Assembly (NCBI GenBank): GCA_017882285.1
Contig: JADGPS010000023.1
Span: forward strand, 1 to 40,515
Reading direction: 5' to 3'
Length of the DNA: 40,515 nucleotides
Origin: Paludibacter sp.
Lineage (GTDB): Bacteria; Bacteroidota; Bacteroidia; Bacteroidales; Paludibacteraceae
The position numbers and the translations under genes are program-made. A model generated the notes under the pieces. That model made no database searches. It was not told the DNA's origin and saw nothing but the letters and a program-made list of their open reading frames with translations. Shown in pieces: positions 19,601-28,311 of the stretch. Numbering within the stretch: the first letter of the stretch is position 1; each line of letters begins with the position of its first letter.

Positions 19601-19764
19601 TCGCTCCTTATACGAAAGAAACAGGTATGGATCCCGAAACGAACTCCTATGGCGATGAAAATGCGGCAACAACAACAGGTTTAGTTAACAGACGTATCCT
19701 GACCATTGGTACCAACTCACCTGCCATTCGCAGCTACATGTTTGGTGTTAGTTTAACATTTTAA
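16648..19764 (+). CDS. susC: SusC-like TonB-dependent transporter (second pair)
   Basis: Outer-membrane oligosaccharide importer of 1038 residues. The signal peptide ends LTVNAQ near residue 26, followed by the carboxypeptidase-D-like domain (VKGVVKSFAGESLIGVNV). DEVVVVGYG lies near residue 108, then the plug with IRIRGTRS and LKDASATAIYGSRGANGV. The barrel ends in VSLTF. It shares family features with the first SusC, but the barrels differ strongly, so the pairs probably take different chain lengths or decorations. Sampled lines suggest a composition step: about 35% GC in the first 350 bases, about 50% from roughly 17040 on, and a low-GC patch near 19490-19560. SusD2 follows after 13 bases. 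It heads unit B. Confidence 0.97.
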   Translation: MKITKLFRSIGLLFLFSLFSLTVNAQSIFVKGVVKSFAGESLIGVNVTEVGATNGTVTDIDGNYTIKVPSQSKLKISYLGYKTQVIDVNGKTYFSVVLEEDNKALDEVVVVGYGNQRREAVTGSVASVKGDVMREVASSNITQALQGRVAGVEMSQTSSKPGAEMQIRIRGTRSLTASNDPLVVLDGIPFAGNISDINPNEIKSIDILKDASATAIYGSRGANGVLLVTTNRGQNGQKARITYNGYYGANEVFSKFDMMDGEKFAAMRAYANMPAYVNNTADEIPGTNTDWQGLFFKTGAVQSHDVGVSGGTDRGAYTFGVGYYKNEGVVPLEGFSRISMHASIDQEVGKIFRIGFTTNSNYNVTEGASSGGLYQVLQNDPLLYPYNADGSWKRTVDMPADKGIWVYTRDVVQANKDRMLSQTKGFGSYNTIYGEVKIPGVEGLKYRVNLGLNFRMSTGGSYTGQGINNASATNPSSASVSNSLRTNWAIENLLTYDRTFADKHQINAVAMYSAEETMYNQSRMTAKGVAENFQWYNLGMTDGERSILPGDQLYEKSGLMSYMGRVMYSYDSRYMISATVRSDGSSRLAPGHQWHTYPAVSVGWNVKKENFMQNVNWLDNLKLRVGYGETSNQAVAPYATLGGLSTRPYNFGDASANFVTGTYVSTLPNTALGWEYSKTWNYGVDFSLLHNRLSGTFEYYVTNTKNLLLSVNLPQTSGVGSYMANVGETQNKGFEFSLNGIILDNLNGWTWTAGVNVYSNKNKIVSLASGNLKDEGNAWFVGHSINVIYAPKKIGLWQEGDPYLNILEPGGNVGMIKVEYLGDYYKQGDVIPKGSNVGDPVRAIDGGGKDRQILEVDPDFQGGFNTTVAYKGFDLTVIGAFKSGGTLVSSLYSANGYLNMLSGRRGQVNVDYWTPENTGAKYPKPGGLISGDNPKYGNTLALFDASYVKIRAITLGYNFNIKAVKEFGIQNLRIYTTVQNPFVLFAPYTKETGMDPETNSYGDENAATTTGLVNRRILTIGTNSPAIRSYMFGVSLTF

Positions 19765-19777
19765 TAACTTCTAAATA

Positions 19778-21739
19778 ATGATAATCATGAAAAAGATAAA
19801 TATAAAAGTTATGTTGGGAGCACTGATAATGTTGTTCCTGTCAGCATGTAGCGATATATTGAAAGAACAGCCGCGCGCTACTTATGAACCCGGTTTTTTT
19901 ACAACCAAGGAAGGTGTTCAAAGCGGATTGACCTCTATGTACGCTCACTTGCGTTACATCTATGGGCAAGGCTATTACTATAATATTACCCTTACCGGTA
20001 CCGACGAATATACTTGGGCAGCAAGCGCCGATGCAAACTTTAAAGATGCCGACATGACCAGTGGCGGGACGATGACTCCATCCACCTCTCGTGCTGATGT
20101 GGTTTGGAATGCGGCATTCCCGAATATCAACACCACCAGTGGTGTAATCGAAAATGCAGAAGCGGTAGGTTTGGCTCCTTCTTTGATAGCAGAAGCCCGC
20201 TTTTTCCGTGCATTCGACTATTTTCAGTTAGTGCAAACCTTCGGTGGTGTACCTCTCGATTTGGGTGGAGGCGTTCTGAAATTCAACAAATCTACTGTGA
20301 GAACATCAGTGCGCAATACAGTGCCCGAAGTGTATACAATTGGTATATTTCCGGACTTGAAACAAGCTATAATCGACCTTCCTGACGCTCCCCGTATTGT
20401 AGGGGCTGCCGCAAAAACGGTTGCTCGCCTTTATTTGGCTAAGGCTTATCTGACTTACGCATGGTGGTTGCAAAATCCGAATAACGTTCCTACCTATCCT
20501 GCCGCTGCTCGTACCGACCCTGATGGACATGATGCAACCTGGTATTTCCAACAGGCTTATGATGTAGCTACCGAAGCGATCGCTAATCCCGGTACTTTTG
20601 GCTTACAGCCCACTTACTACAGAATCCACTTAGCACAGAATGACCGCAACAGCGAAATATTATTGTTTGCCGACCATACCAATGCAAGCGAACAATATAA
20701 CGGCGGAATCAGTTTTTCGTACGCAAACGGAGAAGCACCGGATAACTTTGCATCTTGGATGGTGACACCGCAGATGGAGAATCTAAGAAGTGCGAAGAAT
20801 TCTGATGGAACAGGAGCTACAAGTTCTGTTCCACGCGAAGCAACGCAATGGGGTGGTCGTCCTTGGACACGTATGGCTCCTCCCATTGGTGTCTTTACAA
20901 AAACTTTTGCTGACAAGACCAACGACTCGCGTTATGACGGTACTTTTACATCCGTTTACCACGCCAATTGGAATAAGAGTGCAAGTACTGCGTCAATTAA
21001 TGTTATGTATAATGCTAACAAAATGCCGGTGCACGTAGGAGATGCCATATTGTCTTTCTTACCGGATGAAACACTAGCGGGTTCTATTACTTACCCTTCG
21101 GGAGGTGGTGTTAGTAATATAGGTGCAGCTGAAATTCCAGGAAGAGCCGATTATGTAATCTCTCCACGAGCTATAAACCGGCAGTATTATCCGGGACTTT
21201 GGAAGATTGGAACATATCGTACCGACAATGGTACCGGATTAGGAACCCCGAATGGTAGTACCTGTCGTCCGTTTGATATCGCCAAATTCTCTGAACTCTA
21301 CCTGGTAGCTGCCGAAGCGGCTGTAAAAGGTGCCACCACTAAAGCTGGTCAAAGTGCAAGAGAACTTGTCAATGTGCTTCGTGCAAGAGCCGGGAAATGG
21401 AGCTTTAGCAATGCTGACAATATGGCTAAAGTAGAAGACCATAGTCAGGCTATGACTGATGCTACTCCGGCTACGATAGATGTTAATTATATCCTGGCTG
21501 AACGTTCACGCGAGTTCTTTGGCGAAGGTTATCGCTGGTTCGACTTGGTGCGTACGCAAAAGTGGGAAGAAATTGCCGGTACCTACGAAATCGCTGAAGC
21601 GGGAAGCCATTCTCCCAAAACGGTTACTCGTACTATCAACAAAGCGGTTCATTATCTGCGTCCTATTCCTCAAGGACAACTTGATAGATTAGATATGACA
21701 ACTGAAGAAAAAGCAGCTTATCAGAATCCTGGTTATTAA
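19778..21739 (+). CDS. susD: SusD-like glycan-binding lipoprotein (second pair)
   Basis: Surface lipoprotein partner of the upstream SusC. Lipobox LFLSAC is followed by SDI. SusD-fold motifs include LIAEARFFRAFDYFQLVQTFGG near residue 130-150, LAEAAVKG further on, and the C-terminal segment ILAERSREFFGEGYRWFDLVRT ending in YLRPIPQGQLD. At 653 residues it is longer than the first SusD (554), consistent with extra loops for a different ligand. Either the ATG at 19778 or the one at 19787 may be the start; the latter gives a more typical MKK start. Its base composition is similar to the GC-richer part of susC2. Confidence 0.96.
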   Translation: MIIMKKINIKVMLGALIMLFLSACSDILKEQPRATYEPGFFTTKEGVQSGLTSMYAHLRYIYGQGYYYNITLTGTDEYTWAASADANFKDADMTSGGTMTPSTSRADVVWNAAFPNINTTSGVIENAEAVGLAPSLIAEARFFRAFDYFQLVQTFGGVPLDLGGGVLKFNKSTVRTSVRNTVPEVYTIGIFPDLKQAIIDLPDAPRIVGAAAKTVARLYLAKAYLTYAWWLQNPNNVPTYPAAARTDPDGHDATWYFQQAYDVATEAIANPGTFGLQPTYYRIHLAQNDRNSEILLFADHTNASEQYNGGISFSYANGEAPDNFASWMVTPQMENLRSAKNSDGTGATSSVPREATQWGGRPWTRMAPPIGVFTKTFADKTNDSRYDGTFTSVYHANWNKSASTASINVMYNANKMPVHVGDAILSFLPDETLAGSITYPSGGGVSNIGAAEIPGRADYVISPRAINRQYYPGLWKIGTYRTDNGTGLGTPNGSTCRPFDIAKFSELYLVAAEAAVKGATTKAGQSARELVNVLRARAGKWSFSNADNMAKVEDHSQAMTDATPATIDVNYILAERSREFFGEGYRWFDLVRTQKWEEIAGTYEIAEAGSHSPKTVTRTINKAVHYLRPIPQGQLDRLDMTTEEKAAYQNPGY

Positions 21740-21831
21740 GAATTAGTTTTCTCAAGTTGATAATACCTGTTTTGGATTATTATCATTGGTAAGTTTTTAG
21801 GTATTATTAAAGAGTTTATTTAACGATAAAT

Positions 21832-21864
21832 CTGGCTAACCCGATAAAGGGTTAGCCGGATTTT
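21832..21864 (+). terminator. Strong hairpin between susD2 and GH115 (terminator or attenuator)
   Basis: Arms 21832-21842 (CTGGCTAACCC) and 21849-21859 pair over 11 bp, with one T-G wobble, around the loop GATAAA. ATTTT follows, and the GH115 ATG is only 12 bases further on. A weaker hairpin (GATAATA/TATTATC) lies at 21759-21784. Since no good promoter is visible before GH115, partial termination or 3'-end protection of a susCD mRNA is more likely than a full stop. Confidence 0.65.
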
Positions 21865-21876
21865 AATCAAAATTCC

Positions 21877-24390
21877 ATGAGGCGCACTATTTCAATTTCC
21901 TGCTTTCTATTTCTCAGTTTACTTCAGTTTTTATTTGCTCAAGAATATTTTGCTAGTTTTCAGGTTGCCAGCAATCAATTTGTTTTGGTAAACGAAGGAA
22001 AATCTGCACCGCTTTTGGTCGACAGTATGGATGATCGGGGTGTACTTCATGCTGTGAATGATTTGCAGAATGATATCAAGAAAGTTTCAGAAGATTTACC
22101 TGTTTTGTTTAAAAATATTGTTCCAAAGAACAAACAACTACTTATTATTGGTACTGTAGGAAAGAGTATATTTATTGATAAACTTCTGAAGTCAGCCAAA
22201 ATAAGTACAGCTGACATTGTTGGTAAACGTGAGAAGTTTATTATTCAGACTGTATTAAATCCCTTCCCAGGCGTTGATGAAGCGCTTGTAATTGCCGGAA
22301 GCGATAAACGCGGAACTATTTACGGCATTTACGAATTATCACAACAAATTGGTGTATCGCCATGGTACTACTGGGCTGATGTTCCGGTATATAAACATAA
22401 AAATATTAGTATAAATCGTGGAACTTATACGGATGGCGAACCTGCCGTGCGTTACCGCGGTATTTTTCTTAATGATGAAGCTCCGGCTCTTTCGGGTTGG
22501 TCGAAAGCAACCTTTGGAGGCTTCAATCATCAGTTTTACGAAAAAGTATTTGAGTTAATCCTTCGCCTGAAGGGTAACTTTTTATGGCCTGCCATGTGGG
22601 GAAGTGCTTTCTACGATGACGACCCTGAGAACGGCAAACTATCCAATGAAATGGGAATTGTAATAGGAACTTCGCATCACGAACCAATGGGAAAGGCTCA
22701 TGCCGAGTGGCAAAAGTACGGCTCCGGCAAGTGGGATTACAGCAAAAACGAAAATGTATTGAAAGATTTCTGGCAGAAAGGCTTCGAACGCCAGAAAAAT
22801 TACGAAACTGTTGTTACGCTTGGAATGCGTGGTGATGGTGACGAACCGATGAGTGAAGACAGCAATATCAAATTGCTTGAAAAAATTGTAAAATATCAAC
22901 GCGATATTATCAAAAAAGTATCCGGAAAAAAAATAACAGAAACGCCCCAGGTTTGGGCTTTATATAAAGAAGTGCAGGATTATTACGATAAGGGAATGCG
23001 TGTACCGGAGGATGTGACGCTGATGCTTTGCGACGATAACTGGGGAAATGTACGCAAGCTCCCTGATCCGAATACTGCTAAACAGCACAAAGGCGGATTC
23101 GGTATGTATTATCATTTCGACTATGTGGGTGGCCCGCGCAATTATAAATGGATCAACGTAACTCAGATTCAACGGGTCTGGGAACAAATGAACCTCACAT
23201 ACAGTCATGGAGTGGACAAAATCTGGATTGTAAACGTAGGCGATTTGAAGCCCATGGAATATCCGATCAGTTTCTTCCTCGATATGGCATGGAACCCAAC
23301 TCGGTTCAACTCGCAAAATCTGGTACAACATACCGAAGCCTGGTGTGCACAGCAGTTTGGTGAAAAGTATGCAACAGAATCGGCACGAATCATAAATCAA
23401 TATACTAAATATAATCATCGCGTTACACCCGAACTGCTTAATGATAAAACCTACAGTTTGAAAGACTATCGGGAGTTCGAAACCGTAACGGGCGATTATC
23501 GTACACTGGCTTTGGATGCTTTTCGTTTGTATCAGCAAATTCCATCCAATGCAAAAGATGCTTTCGACCAGTTGGTTCTATATCCGGTAGATGCCTGCGC
23601 TAATTTATACGAAATGTATTACGCTGTGGCCAAAAACAAAGAACTGGCGGCTCTGAACAATCCTGAAGCAAATTATTGGGCGGATAAAGTGCAGTCCTGC
23701 TATGAACGCGATTCATTGTTGACCTTATATTATAATACCGTAATTGCAGGAGGAAAATGGAATCATATGATGGATCAGATTCATATAGGATATACTTACT
23801 GGCAGCAACCGGTAACCCGCGTAATGCCGAAAGTAACCCGAATCAAAAATGCCGAAACTAAAATTATAAGTCCTGTTTGTTCGAAAGAAAACGACTATAT
23901 ATCAATCGAAGCCGAACATTTCAACAGAAAAGGCGAAACAAAAACAATTCATTGGGAAATTATTCCCGATTTAGGAAAAACACTCTCGGGTGTCACTATA
24001 TTTCCGCAAAACTTAAGTCCGAAGGAGTCCGATTCGGTTTATCTGGAATATGATCTGAATATTCATAAAACAGGCGAATTTGATCTGCATATATTGGTTT
24101 CACCTACGCTGAATTTCAATGACAACAAAGGTTTACGTTATGCCGTATCTTTCGACGGCGGACCGGAACAAATTGTGAATATCAACGGAAAGTACGATGT
24201 CAGATTGATGGAAAAATGGCAGGCGAACAGTATTAACGAAACCATTACCAAACACAATATTACAACAACCGGCAAACATACATTGCGTTTCAGGGTGTTG
24301 GAACCGGGCATTGTGTTACAAAAAATCATTATTGATACAGGAGGTTTGAAACCATCCTATCTGGGGCCACCAGAAACAAAAAATTATTAA
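21877..24390 (+). CDS. GH115 xylan alpha-1,2-glucuronidase
   Basis: Removes (4-O-methyl)-glucuronic acid side chains from xylan, including from internal xylose units. The signal peptide ends FLFAQ near residue 22. Family-typical sequence includes GVSPWYYWADVPV, YRGIFLNDE, LRLKGNFLWPAMWGSAF, GIVIGTSHHEPM and VTLGMRGDGDEPMSE (about 311-326), then LCDDNWGN and YYHFDYVGGPRNYKW. A helical segment follows the barrel, and from about residue 665 a C-terminal beta-sandwich runs to the end. The 837-residue length matches full GH115 enzymes. No lipobox is seen, so the periplasm is likely. It is one of two alpha-glucuronidases in this locus; GH67 at 33007 covers chain ends. A strong hairpin lies directly upstream. 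Confidence 0.95.
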   Translation: MRRTISISCFLFLSLLQFLFAQEYFASFQVASNQFVLVNEGKSAPLLVDSMDDRGVLHAVNDLQNDIKKVSEDLPVLFKNIVPKNKQLLIIGTVGKSIFIDKLLKSAKISTADIVGKREKFIIQTVLNPFPGVDEALVIAGSDKRGTIYGIYELSQQIGVSPWYYWADVPVYKHKNISINRGTYTDGEPAVRYRGIFLNDEAPALSGWSKATFGGFNHQFYEKVFELILRLKGNFLWPAMWGSAFYDDDPENGKLSNEMGIVIGTSHHEPMGKAHAEWQKYGSGKWDYSKNENVLKDFWQKGFERQKNYETVVTLGMRGDGDEPMSEDSNIKLLEKIVKYQRDIIKKVSGKKITETPQVWALYKEVQDYYDKGMRVPEDVTLMLCDDNWGNVRKLPDPNTAKQHKGGFGMYYHFDYVGGPRNYKWINVTQIQRVWEQMNLTYSHGVDKIWIVNVGDLKPMEYPISFFLDMAWNPTRFNSQNLVQHTEAWCAQQFGEKYATESARIINQYTKYNHRVTPELLNDKTYSLKDYREFETVTGDYRTLALDAFRLYQQIPSNAKDAFDQLVLYPVDACANLYEMYYAVAKNKELAALNNPEANYWADKVQSCYERDSLLTLYYNTVIAGGKWNHMMDQIHIGYTYWQQPVTRVMPKVTRIKNAETKIISPVCSKENDYISIEAEHFNRKGETKTIHWEIIPDLGKTLSGVTIFPQNLSPKESDSVYLEYDLNIHKTGEFDLHILVSPTLNFNDNKGLRYAVSFDGGPEQIVNINGKYDVRLMEKWQANSINETITKHNITTTGKHTLRFRVLEPGIVLQKIIIDTGGLKPSYLGPPETKNY

Positions 24391-24455
24391 TAAACAAAAA
24401 ATTACAAATTCAGTAAAAAAGTATATTTCAGCACATAAAACATAATTAAATTGAT

Positions 24456-25937
24456 ATGAAATCAACAACACAGAAAGTCTCAATTATTGAGAAAATCGGC
24501 TATAGTTTAGGGGACTTGGCAGCGAATCTTATTTTTCAAACCTTAATGACATTTATAGCGTTTTTCTATACAGATGTTTTTAAAATTCCACCAGCATCAG
24601 CTTCGGTTATTATTTTTGTCGGAGGTATGATTGGTGCATCTTTTAACCCTTTTATGGGAGCTATTGCCGACCGCACCATAACTCGTTGGGGTAAATTCCG
24701 TCCCTGGATTTTGTGGACTGCTGTTCCTTTTGGAATAATTGCATTATTGACATTTTCTACCCCAAATTTTGGTCCTCATGGGAAACTCATTTATGCATTT
24801 GTAACTTATATATTTTTAGTACTTATTTATTCTGCCAATAATCTTCCGTACTCAGCTTTAAGCGGTGTTATGACAGGGGATATGTCTGAACGAAACAGCA
24901 TTTCTTCTTACCGGTTTATAGCCGTGATGATTGCTCAGTTTATTGTTCAGGCACTGCTTTTACCACTTGTTTTAATCTTCGGCGATGGAGACAAAACAGT
25001 TGGTTTCGAAAAAGTAATGACTATTTTTGCAGTAACAGGTGTCATTTTCTTTATAATTACGTTTCTGACAACACGGGAAAGAATTATTCCAAAACCTGAG
25101 CAAAAGTCAAGTGTGAAACAAGATATTAAAGATTTATCTAAAAACAAACCATGGATAGCCATGTTGTTTCTTACCATTTTGGTTTTTATAACATTATCCC
25201 TTAAAGGTGGTATGTATGTTTTTTATTTTGAAAATTACCTGGACAAAGTGCAACTTGCAGCTTTTCTTCAGAATATTGGTTTTAACGGTTTTATTGATGG
25301 ATTGAATGCATTGTTAACCAGAATTGGGTTAGTGGGTTTTGTATGGCCTAAAGATGCAGCTACATCAGGTTTTAGTTTGTTTAATGGCGGAGGTATTATT
25401 TTTATGATTCTTGGTATTTCATTTTCGAAAAAACTGGCGGACAGATTTGGGAAACGTGATGTTTTTGTTGTGGGCCTGATATTATCTACTATATGCTTAT
25501 TTGCATTTTTGTTTTTCTCAAAAGGATCAATAGGACTGGTTTTTATCGCACAAGTATTTCATGGATTTTTCTACGGACTCACCATTCCACTTTTATGGGC
25601 TATGATAGCCGATGTAGCTGATTATTCTGAATGGAAAAACAATCGTCGTGCAACAGGTATTATTTTTTCTGCAATGATATTCGGATTAAAAGCCGGGTTG
25701 AGTATTGGTGGCGCATTAGTGGCAGGTATTTTAGCTATTTTTGGCTATAACGAACAACTGGCAATTCAATCTGACAGTACAATTATGGGGATAAAGTTAT
25801 CTGTTAGTGTATTTCCAACCATTACTTTTTTAATGGCAGCTTCTTGTTTATTATTTTATGAAATAGACAAGAAAAAAGAAAATGAAATAGAACATGCCCT
25901 TAAAAAAGGTCGCTCAGATTCTGAGAATAAATTGTAA
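24456..25937 (+). CDS. GPH-family sugar:cation symporter (MFS type), probable xylo-oligosaccharide uptake
   Basis: Inner-membrane transporter of the glycoside-pentoside-hexuronide:cation group related to MelB and XynT-like proteins. The N-terminus KIGYSLGDLAANLIFQ, the segment FNPFMGAIADRT and GKFRPWILW are characteristic. About twelve hydrophobic helices cover the 493 residues, and the tail is charged. A stretch around 260-300 between helices (LQNIGFNGFIDGLNALLTRIG) is slightly longer than in the smallest family members. It sits between extracellular or periplasmic glycosidases and a GH43 that lacks a signal peptide, which suggests that it feeds xylobiose-like or decorated products into the cytoplasm. 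Substrate is inferred from context only. Confidence 0.92.
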   Translation: MKSTTQKVSIIEKIGYSLGDLAANLIFQTLMTFIAFFYTDVFKIPPASASVIIFVGGMIGASFNPFMGAIADRTITRWGKFRPWILWTAVPFGIIALLTFSTPNFGPHGKLIYAFVTYIFLVLIYSANNLPYSALSGVMTGDMSERNSISSYRFIAVMIAQFIVQALLLPLVLIFGDGDKTVGFEKVMTIFAVTGVIFFIITFLTTRERIIPKPEQKSSVKQDIKDLSKNKPWIAMLFLTILVFITLSLKGGMYVFYFENYLDKVQLAAFLQNIGFNGFIDGLNALLTRIGLVGFVWPKDAATSGFSLFNGGGIIFMILGISFSKKLADRFGKRDVFVVGLILSTICLFAFLFFSKGSIGLVFIAQVFHGFFYGLTIPLLWAMIADVADYSEWKNNRRATGIIFSAMIFGLKAGLSIGGALVAGILAIFGYNEQLAIQSDSTIMGIKLSVSVFPTITFLMAASCLLFYEIDKKKENEIEHALKKGRSDSENKL

Positions 25938-25961
25938 ATAATAATCTAAATATATTATGCT

Positions 25962-27092
25962 ATGAAAATAATAAATCGATTTCTAATAATAACATTTTCC
26001 ACTTTGTTATTACTGGTGTCATGTTCAGCGAAAAAGAGAACAACATTAAAAGATGCTTTTGCAGATAAATTCTTAATTGGAACTGCTATGAATTCGGAGC
26101 AAATAAGTGGCTTGGATAGTGCTTCAACCCGTGTAATTAAAGAACAATTTAGTGCCATTGTCCCTGAAAATATCATGAAAAGTGAAGTCATTCAGCCCGT
26201 TGAAGGAGAATTTAATTTTTCGTTGGCTGATCAGTTTGTCGAATTTGGTGAAAAGAACAATTTGTTTGTTACCGGACATACTTTAATTTGGCATTCACAA
26301 CTTCCTGCATGGTTTTGCGTTGATTCAAAAGGAAATAACGTTAGTCCTGAGATATTAAAGCAACGGATGAAGACTCACATTTCCACATTGGTTGGTCGTT
26401 ACAAAGGGCGTGTGAAAGGTTGGGATGTGGTGAACGAAGCAATAGAAGACGACGGTTCGTGGAGGAAAAGCAAGTTCTATGAGATTTTGGGAGAAGATTA
26501 TATCCGTTTGGCATTTGAATATGCACGTGAGACTGATCCCAAGGCTGAGTTATATTACAACGATTATTCGATGGCTCAAAAAGGACGCCGCGATGCTGTC
26601 GTGAAAATGGTAAATAAACTCAAACAGCAGGGTGTGAAAATTGATGGAATCGGTATGCAGGGACATATGACAATGGATTTCCCTACCATCGAAGAATTTG
26701 AAAAAAGCATGATCGCATTTTCGAATACAGGTGTAAAAGTGATGATTACTGAAATGGATATATCTGTTTTACCTAAACCGGGTAAAAATTTGGGAGCCGA
26801 TGTGTCGCTTCATTTCAAATACGACAAAGAGCTGAATCCATATGCCCAGGGGTTGCCCGATTCTGTTGCGACTGCTTTACAAGATCGTTACGCAGGTTTT
26901 TTCCGATTATTTATAAAACATAAAGATAAAATCAGTCGGGTTACCCTTTGGGGTGTAAACGATGCCCAGTCGTGGCGTAACAATTGGCCGGTGCACGGAC
27001 GAACCGATTATCCTTTACTTTTCGACCGGAATAACAATCCAAAACCAATAGTTGAGGCAATTATTAAAGAGGCTGAAGATGTGAAAAAATGA
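25962..27092 (+). CDS. GH10 endo-xylanase, probable periplasmic lipoprotein
   Basis: A compact single-domain GH10 xylanase of 376 residues. The N-terminus has lipobox LLLVSC followed by SAKKR. Unlike the other lipoproteins here there is no acidic residue right after the Cys, which would fit retention in the periplasm rather than surface export. Motifs: [28 protein letters not shown] (acid/base E159), GIGMQGHM and MITEMDIS (nucleophile E264), then [13 protein letters not shown]. Such enzymes typically shorten imported oligosaccharides. It starts 24 bases behind the symporter gene. Confidence 0.95.
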   Translation: MKIINRFLIITFSTLLLLVSCSAKKRTTLKDAFADKFLIGTAMNSEQISGLDSASTRVIKEQFSAIVPENIMKSEVIQPVEGEFNFSLADQFVEFGEKNNLFVTGHTLIWHSQLPAWFCVDSKGNNVSPEILKQRMKTHISTLVGRYKGRVKGWDVVNEAIEDDGSWRKSKFYEILGEDYIRLAFEYARETDPKAELYYNDYSMAQKGRRDAVVKMVNKLKQQGVKIDGIGMQGHMTMDFPTIEEFEKSMIAFSNTGVKVMITEMDISVLPKPGKNLGADVSLHFKYDKELNPYAQGLPDSVATALQDRYAGFFRLFIKHKDKISRVTLWGVNDAQSWRNNWPVHGRTDYPLLFDRNNNPKPIVEAIIKEAEDVKK

Positions 27093-27186
27093 ATTTGAAA
27101 ATTTGAAAATGGAATAATGGAATAATATTTAAACCTGAAATATTGAATATAAAACCTAAATTCCAAAACGCGGAACGCGGAACGTC

Positions 27187-27230
27187 AAACCTTTCAAACA
27201 ACAAACCTTTCAAACAACAAACCTTTCAAA
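27187..27230 (+). repeat. 16-bp tandem repeat in the spacer before GH43
   Basis: The unit AAACCTTTCAAACAAC occurs twice in full (27187-27202, 27203-27218) and a third time in part (27219-27230). Just upstream are smaller direct repeats (GGAATAAT twice, GCGGAAC twice). Downstream, TCCCGCA (27248-27254) can pair with TGCGGGA (27276-27282) around an inner CCGT/ACGG hairpin. The 226-base spacer is thus unusually repetitive for this operon. Confidence 0.7.
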
Positions 27231-27318
27231 TCGGAACGCAGTGGAGATCCCGCACCGTAAACGGCATGTACCACTTGCGGGACTCTTCGAACACGAAACC
27301 CTAAACAACAAAAACAAA

Positions 27319-28296
27319 ATGAAACAACCAAGATACTTAGTCCCGGATTTATACACAGCCGATCCGGCTGTACATATTTTCAACGGGAAAATTTATATTT
27401 ATCCATCGCACGATATTGAATCGGGAATTCCTGAAAATGATAACGGTGACCATTTCGATATGCGGGATTATCATGTTTTTTCGATGGATGAAATTGATGG
27501 TGAAGTAACCGATCATGGAGTAGTTCTCGATGTGAAAAACATTCCATGGGGAGGGCGACAATTATGGGCTCCCGATGTTGCCTTTAAAAACTGTAAATAC
27601 TATCTTTATTTTCCATTGAAAGATAAAAACGATATTTTCCGTATTGGAGTAGCCGTGAGCGGTAAACCTGAAGGACCATTTATTCCGCAAAGTGATCCGA
27701 TAAAAGGAAGTTTCACCATTGACCCTGCCGTATTAGACAATAACGATGGCAATTTCTTTATTTATTTTGGTGGTTTATGGGGCGGTCAGTTACAACGTTA
27801 CCGGAACAACAAAGTGATTGAAAATCCGGCTGAACCGGCAGATGCTGAACCTGCATTGTGTGCCCGGGTGGCAAAACTCAGCGACGATATGTTGGAATTT
27901 GCGGAAGAACCTCGCGATGTACTTATTCTCGACGAAAACGGTAAACCGTTGAAAGCCGGCGACCACGATCGCCGTTATTTCGAAGGTTCCTGGATGCACA
28001 AATACAACGATAAATACTATTTCTCTTATTCTACCGGGAATACACACCGGTTGTGTTATGCAATTGCTGACAACCCATACGGTCCGTTTACCTACCAAGG
28101 GGTGATTTTAACTCCGGTAGTTGGTTGGACAACCCATCACTCCATCGTTGAATTCAAAGGTAAATGGTATCTTTTCCATCATGACAGTGTCCCTTCCGGC
28201 GGAAAAACATGGTTACGCAGCATTAAAGTAGTGGAACTCGAATACAACGAGGATGGAACGATAAAAACGATTGATGGAGGAGGTAATTTAGAATAA
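27319..28296 (+). CDS. Cytoplasmic GH43 beta-xylosidase/arabinofuranosidase
   Basis: A 325-residue single-domain GH43 enzyme. The ATG at 27319 (MKQPRYLVPDLYTADPAV) aligns with the normal family start; a GTG at 27241 would add 26 residues encoded by the repeat-rich spacer and is unlikely. Catalytic Asp D15 lies in YTADPAV, the modulating D135 in FTIDPAVLDNN and the acid E222 in YFEGSWMHKYNDKYYF. There is no signal peptide and no accessory domain, so it should act in the cytoplasm on products brought in by the symporter two genes upstream. The order symporter, GH10, short GH43 resembles the classic xylanase clusters of Prevotella and Bacteroides. Confidence 0.92.
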   Translation: MKQPRYLVPDLYTADPAVHIFNGKIYIYPSHDIESGIPENDNGDHFDMRDYHVFSMDEIDGEVTDHGVVLDVKNIPWGGRQLWAPDVAFKNCKYYLYFPLKDKNDIFRIGVAVSGKPEGPFIPQSDPIKGSFTIDPAVLDNNDGNFFIYFGGLWGGQLQRYRNNKVIENPAEPADAEPALCARVAKLSDDMLEFAEEPRDVLILDENGKPLKAGDHDRRYFEGSWMHKYNDKYYFSYSTGNTHRLCYAIADNPYGPFTYQGVILTPVVGWTTHHSIVEFKGKWYLFHHDSVPSGGKTWLRSIKVVELEYNEDGTIKTIDGGGNLE

Positions 28297-28311
28297 TAAT
28301 TTTTTAGATTA

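Noticed and set aside
22960-23538. A 192-codon open frame on the minus strand inside GH115
   Set aside because: It lies wholly antisense to a conserved enzyme gene and its translation has no recognisable domain; it is a shadow of the coding frame.
27187-27230. CRISPR array
   Set aside because: The units are contiguous 16-mers without spacers and there are no cas genes in the window.
27241-27318. A GTG start at 27241 for the cytoplasmic GH43
   Set aside because: The extra 26 residues come from the structured spacer and do not resemble GH43; the ATG at 27319 fits the family start.
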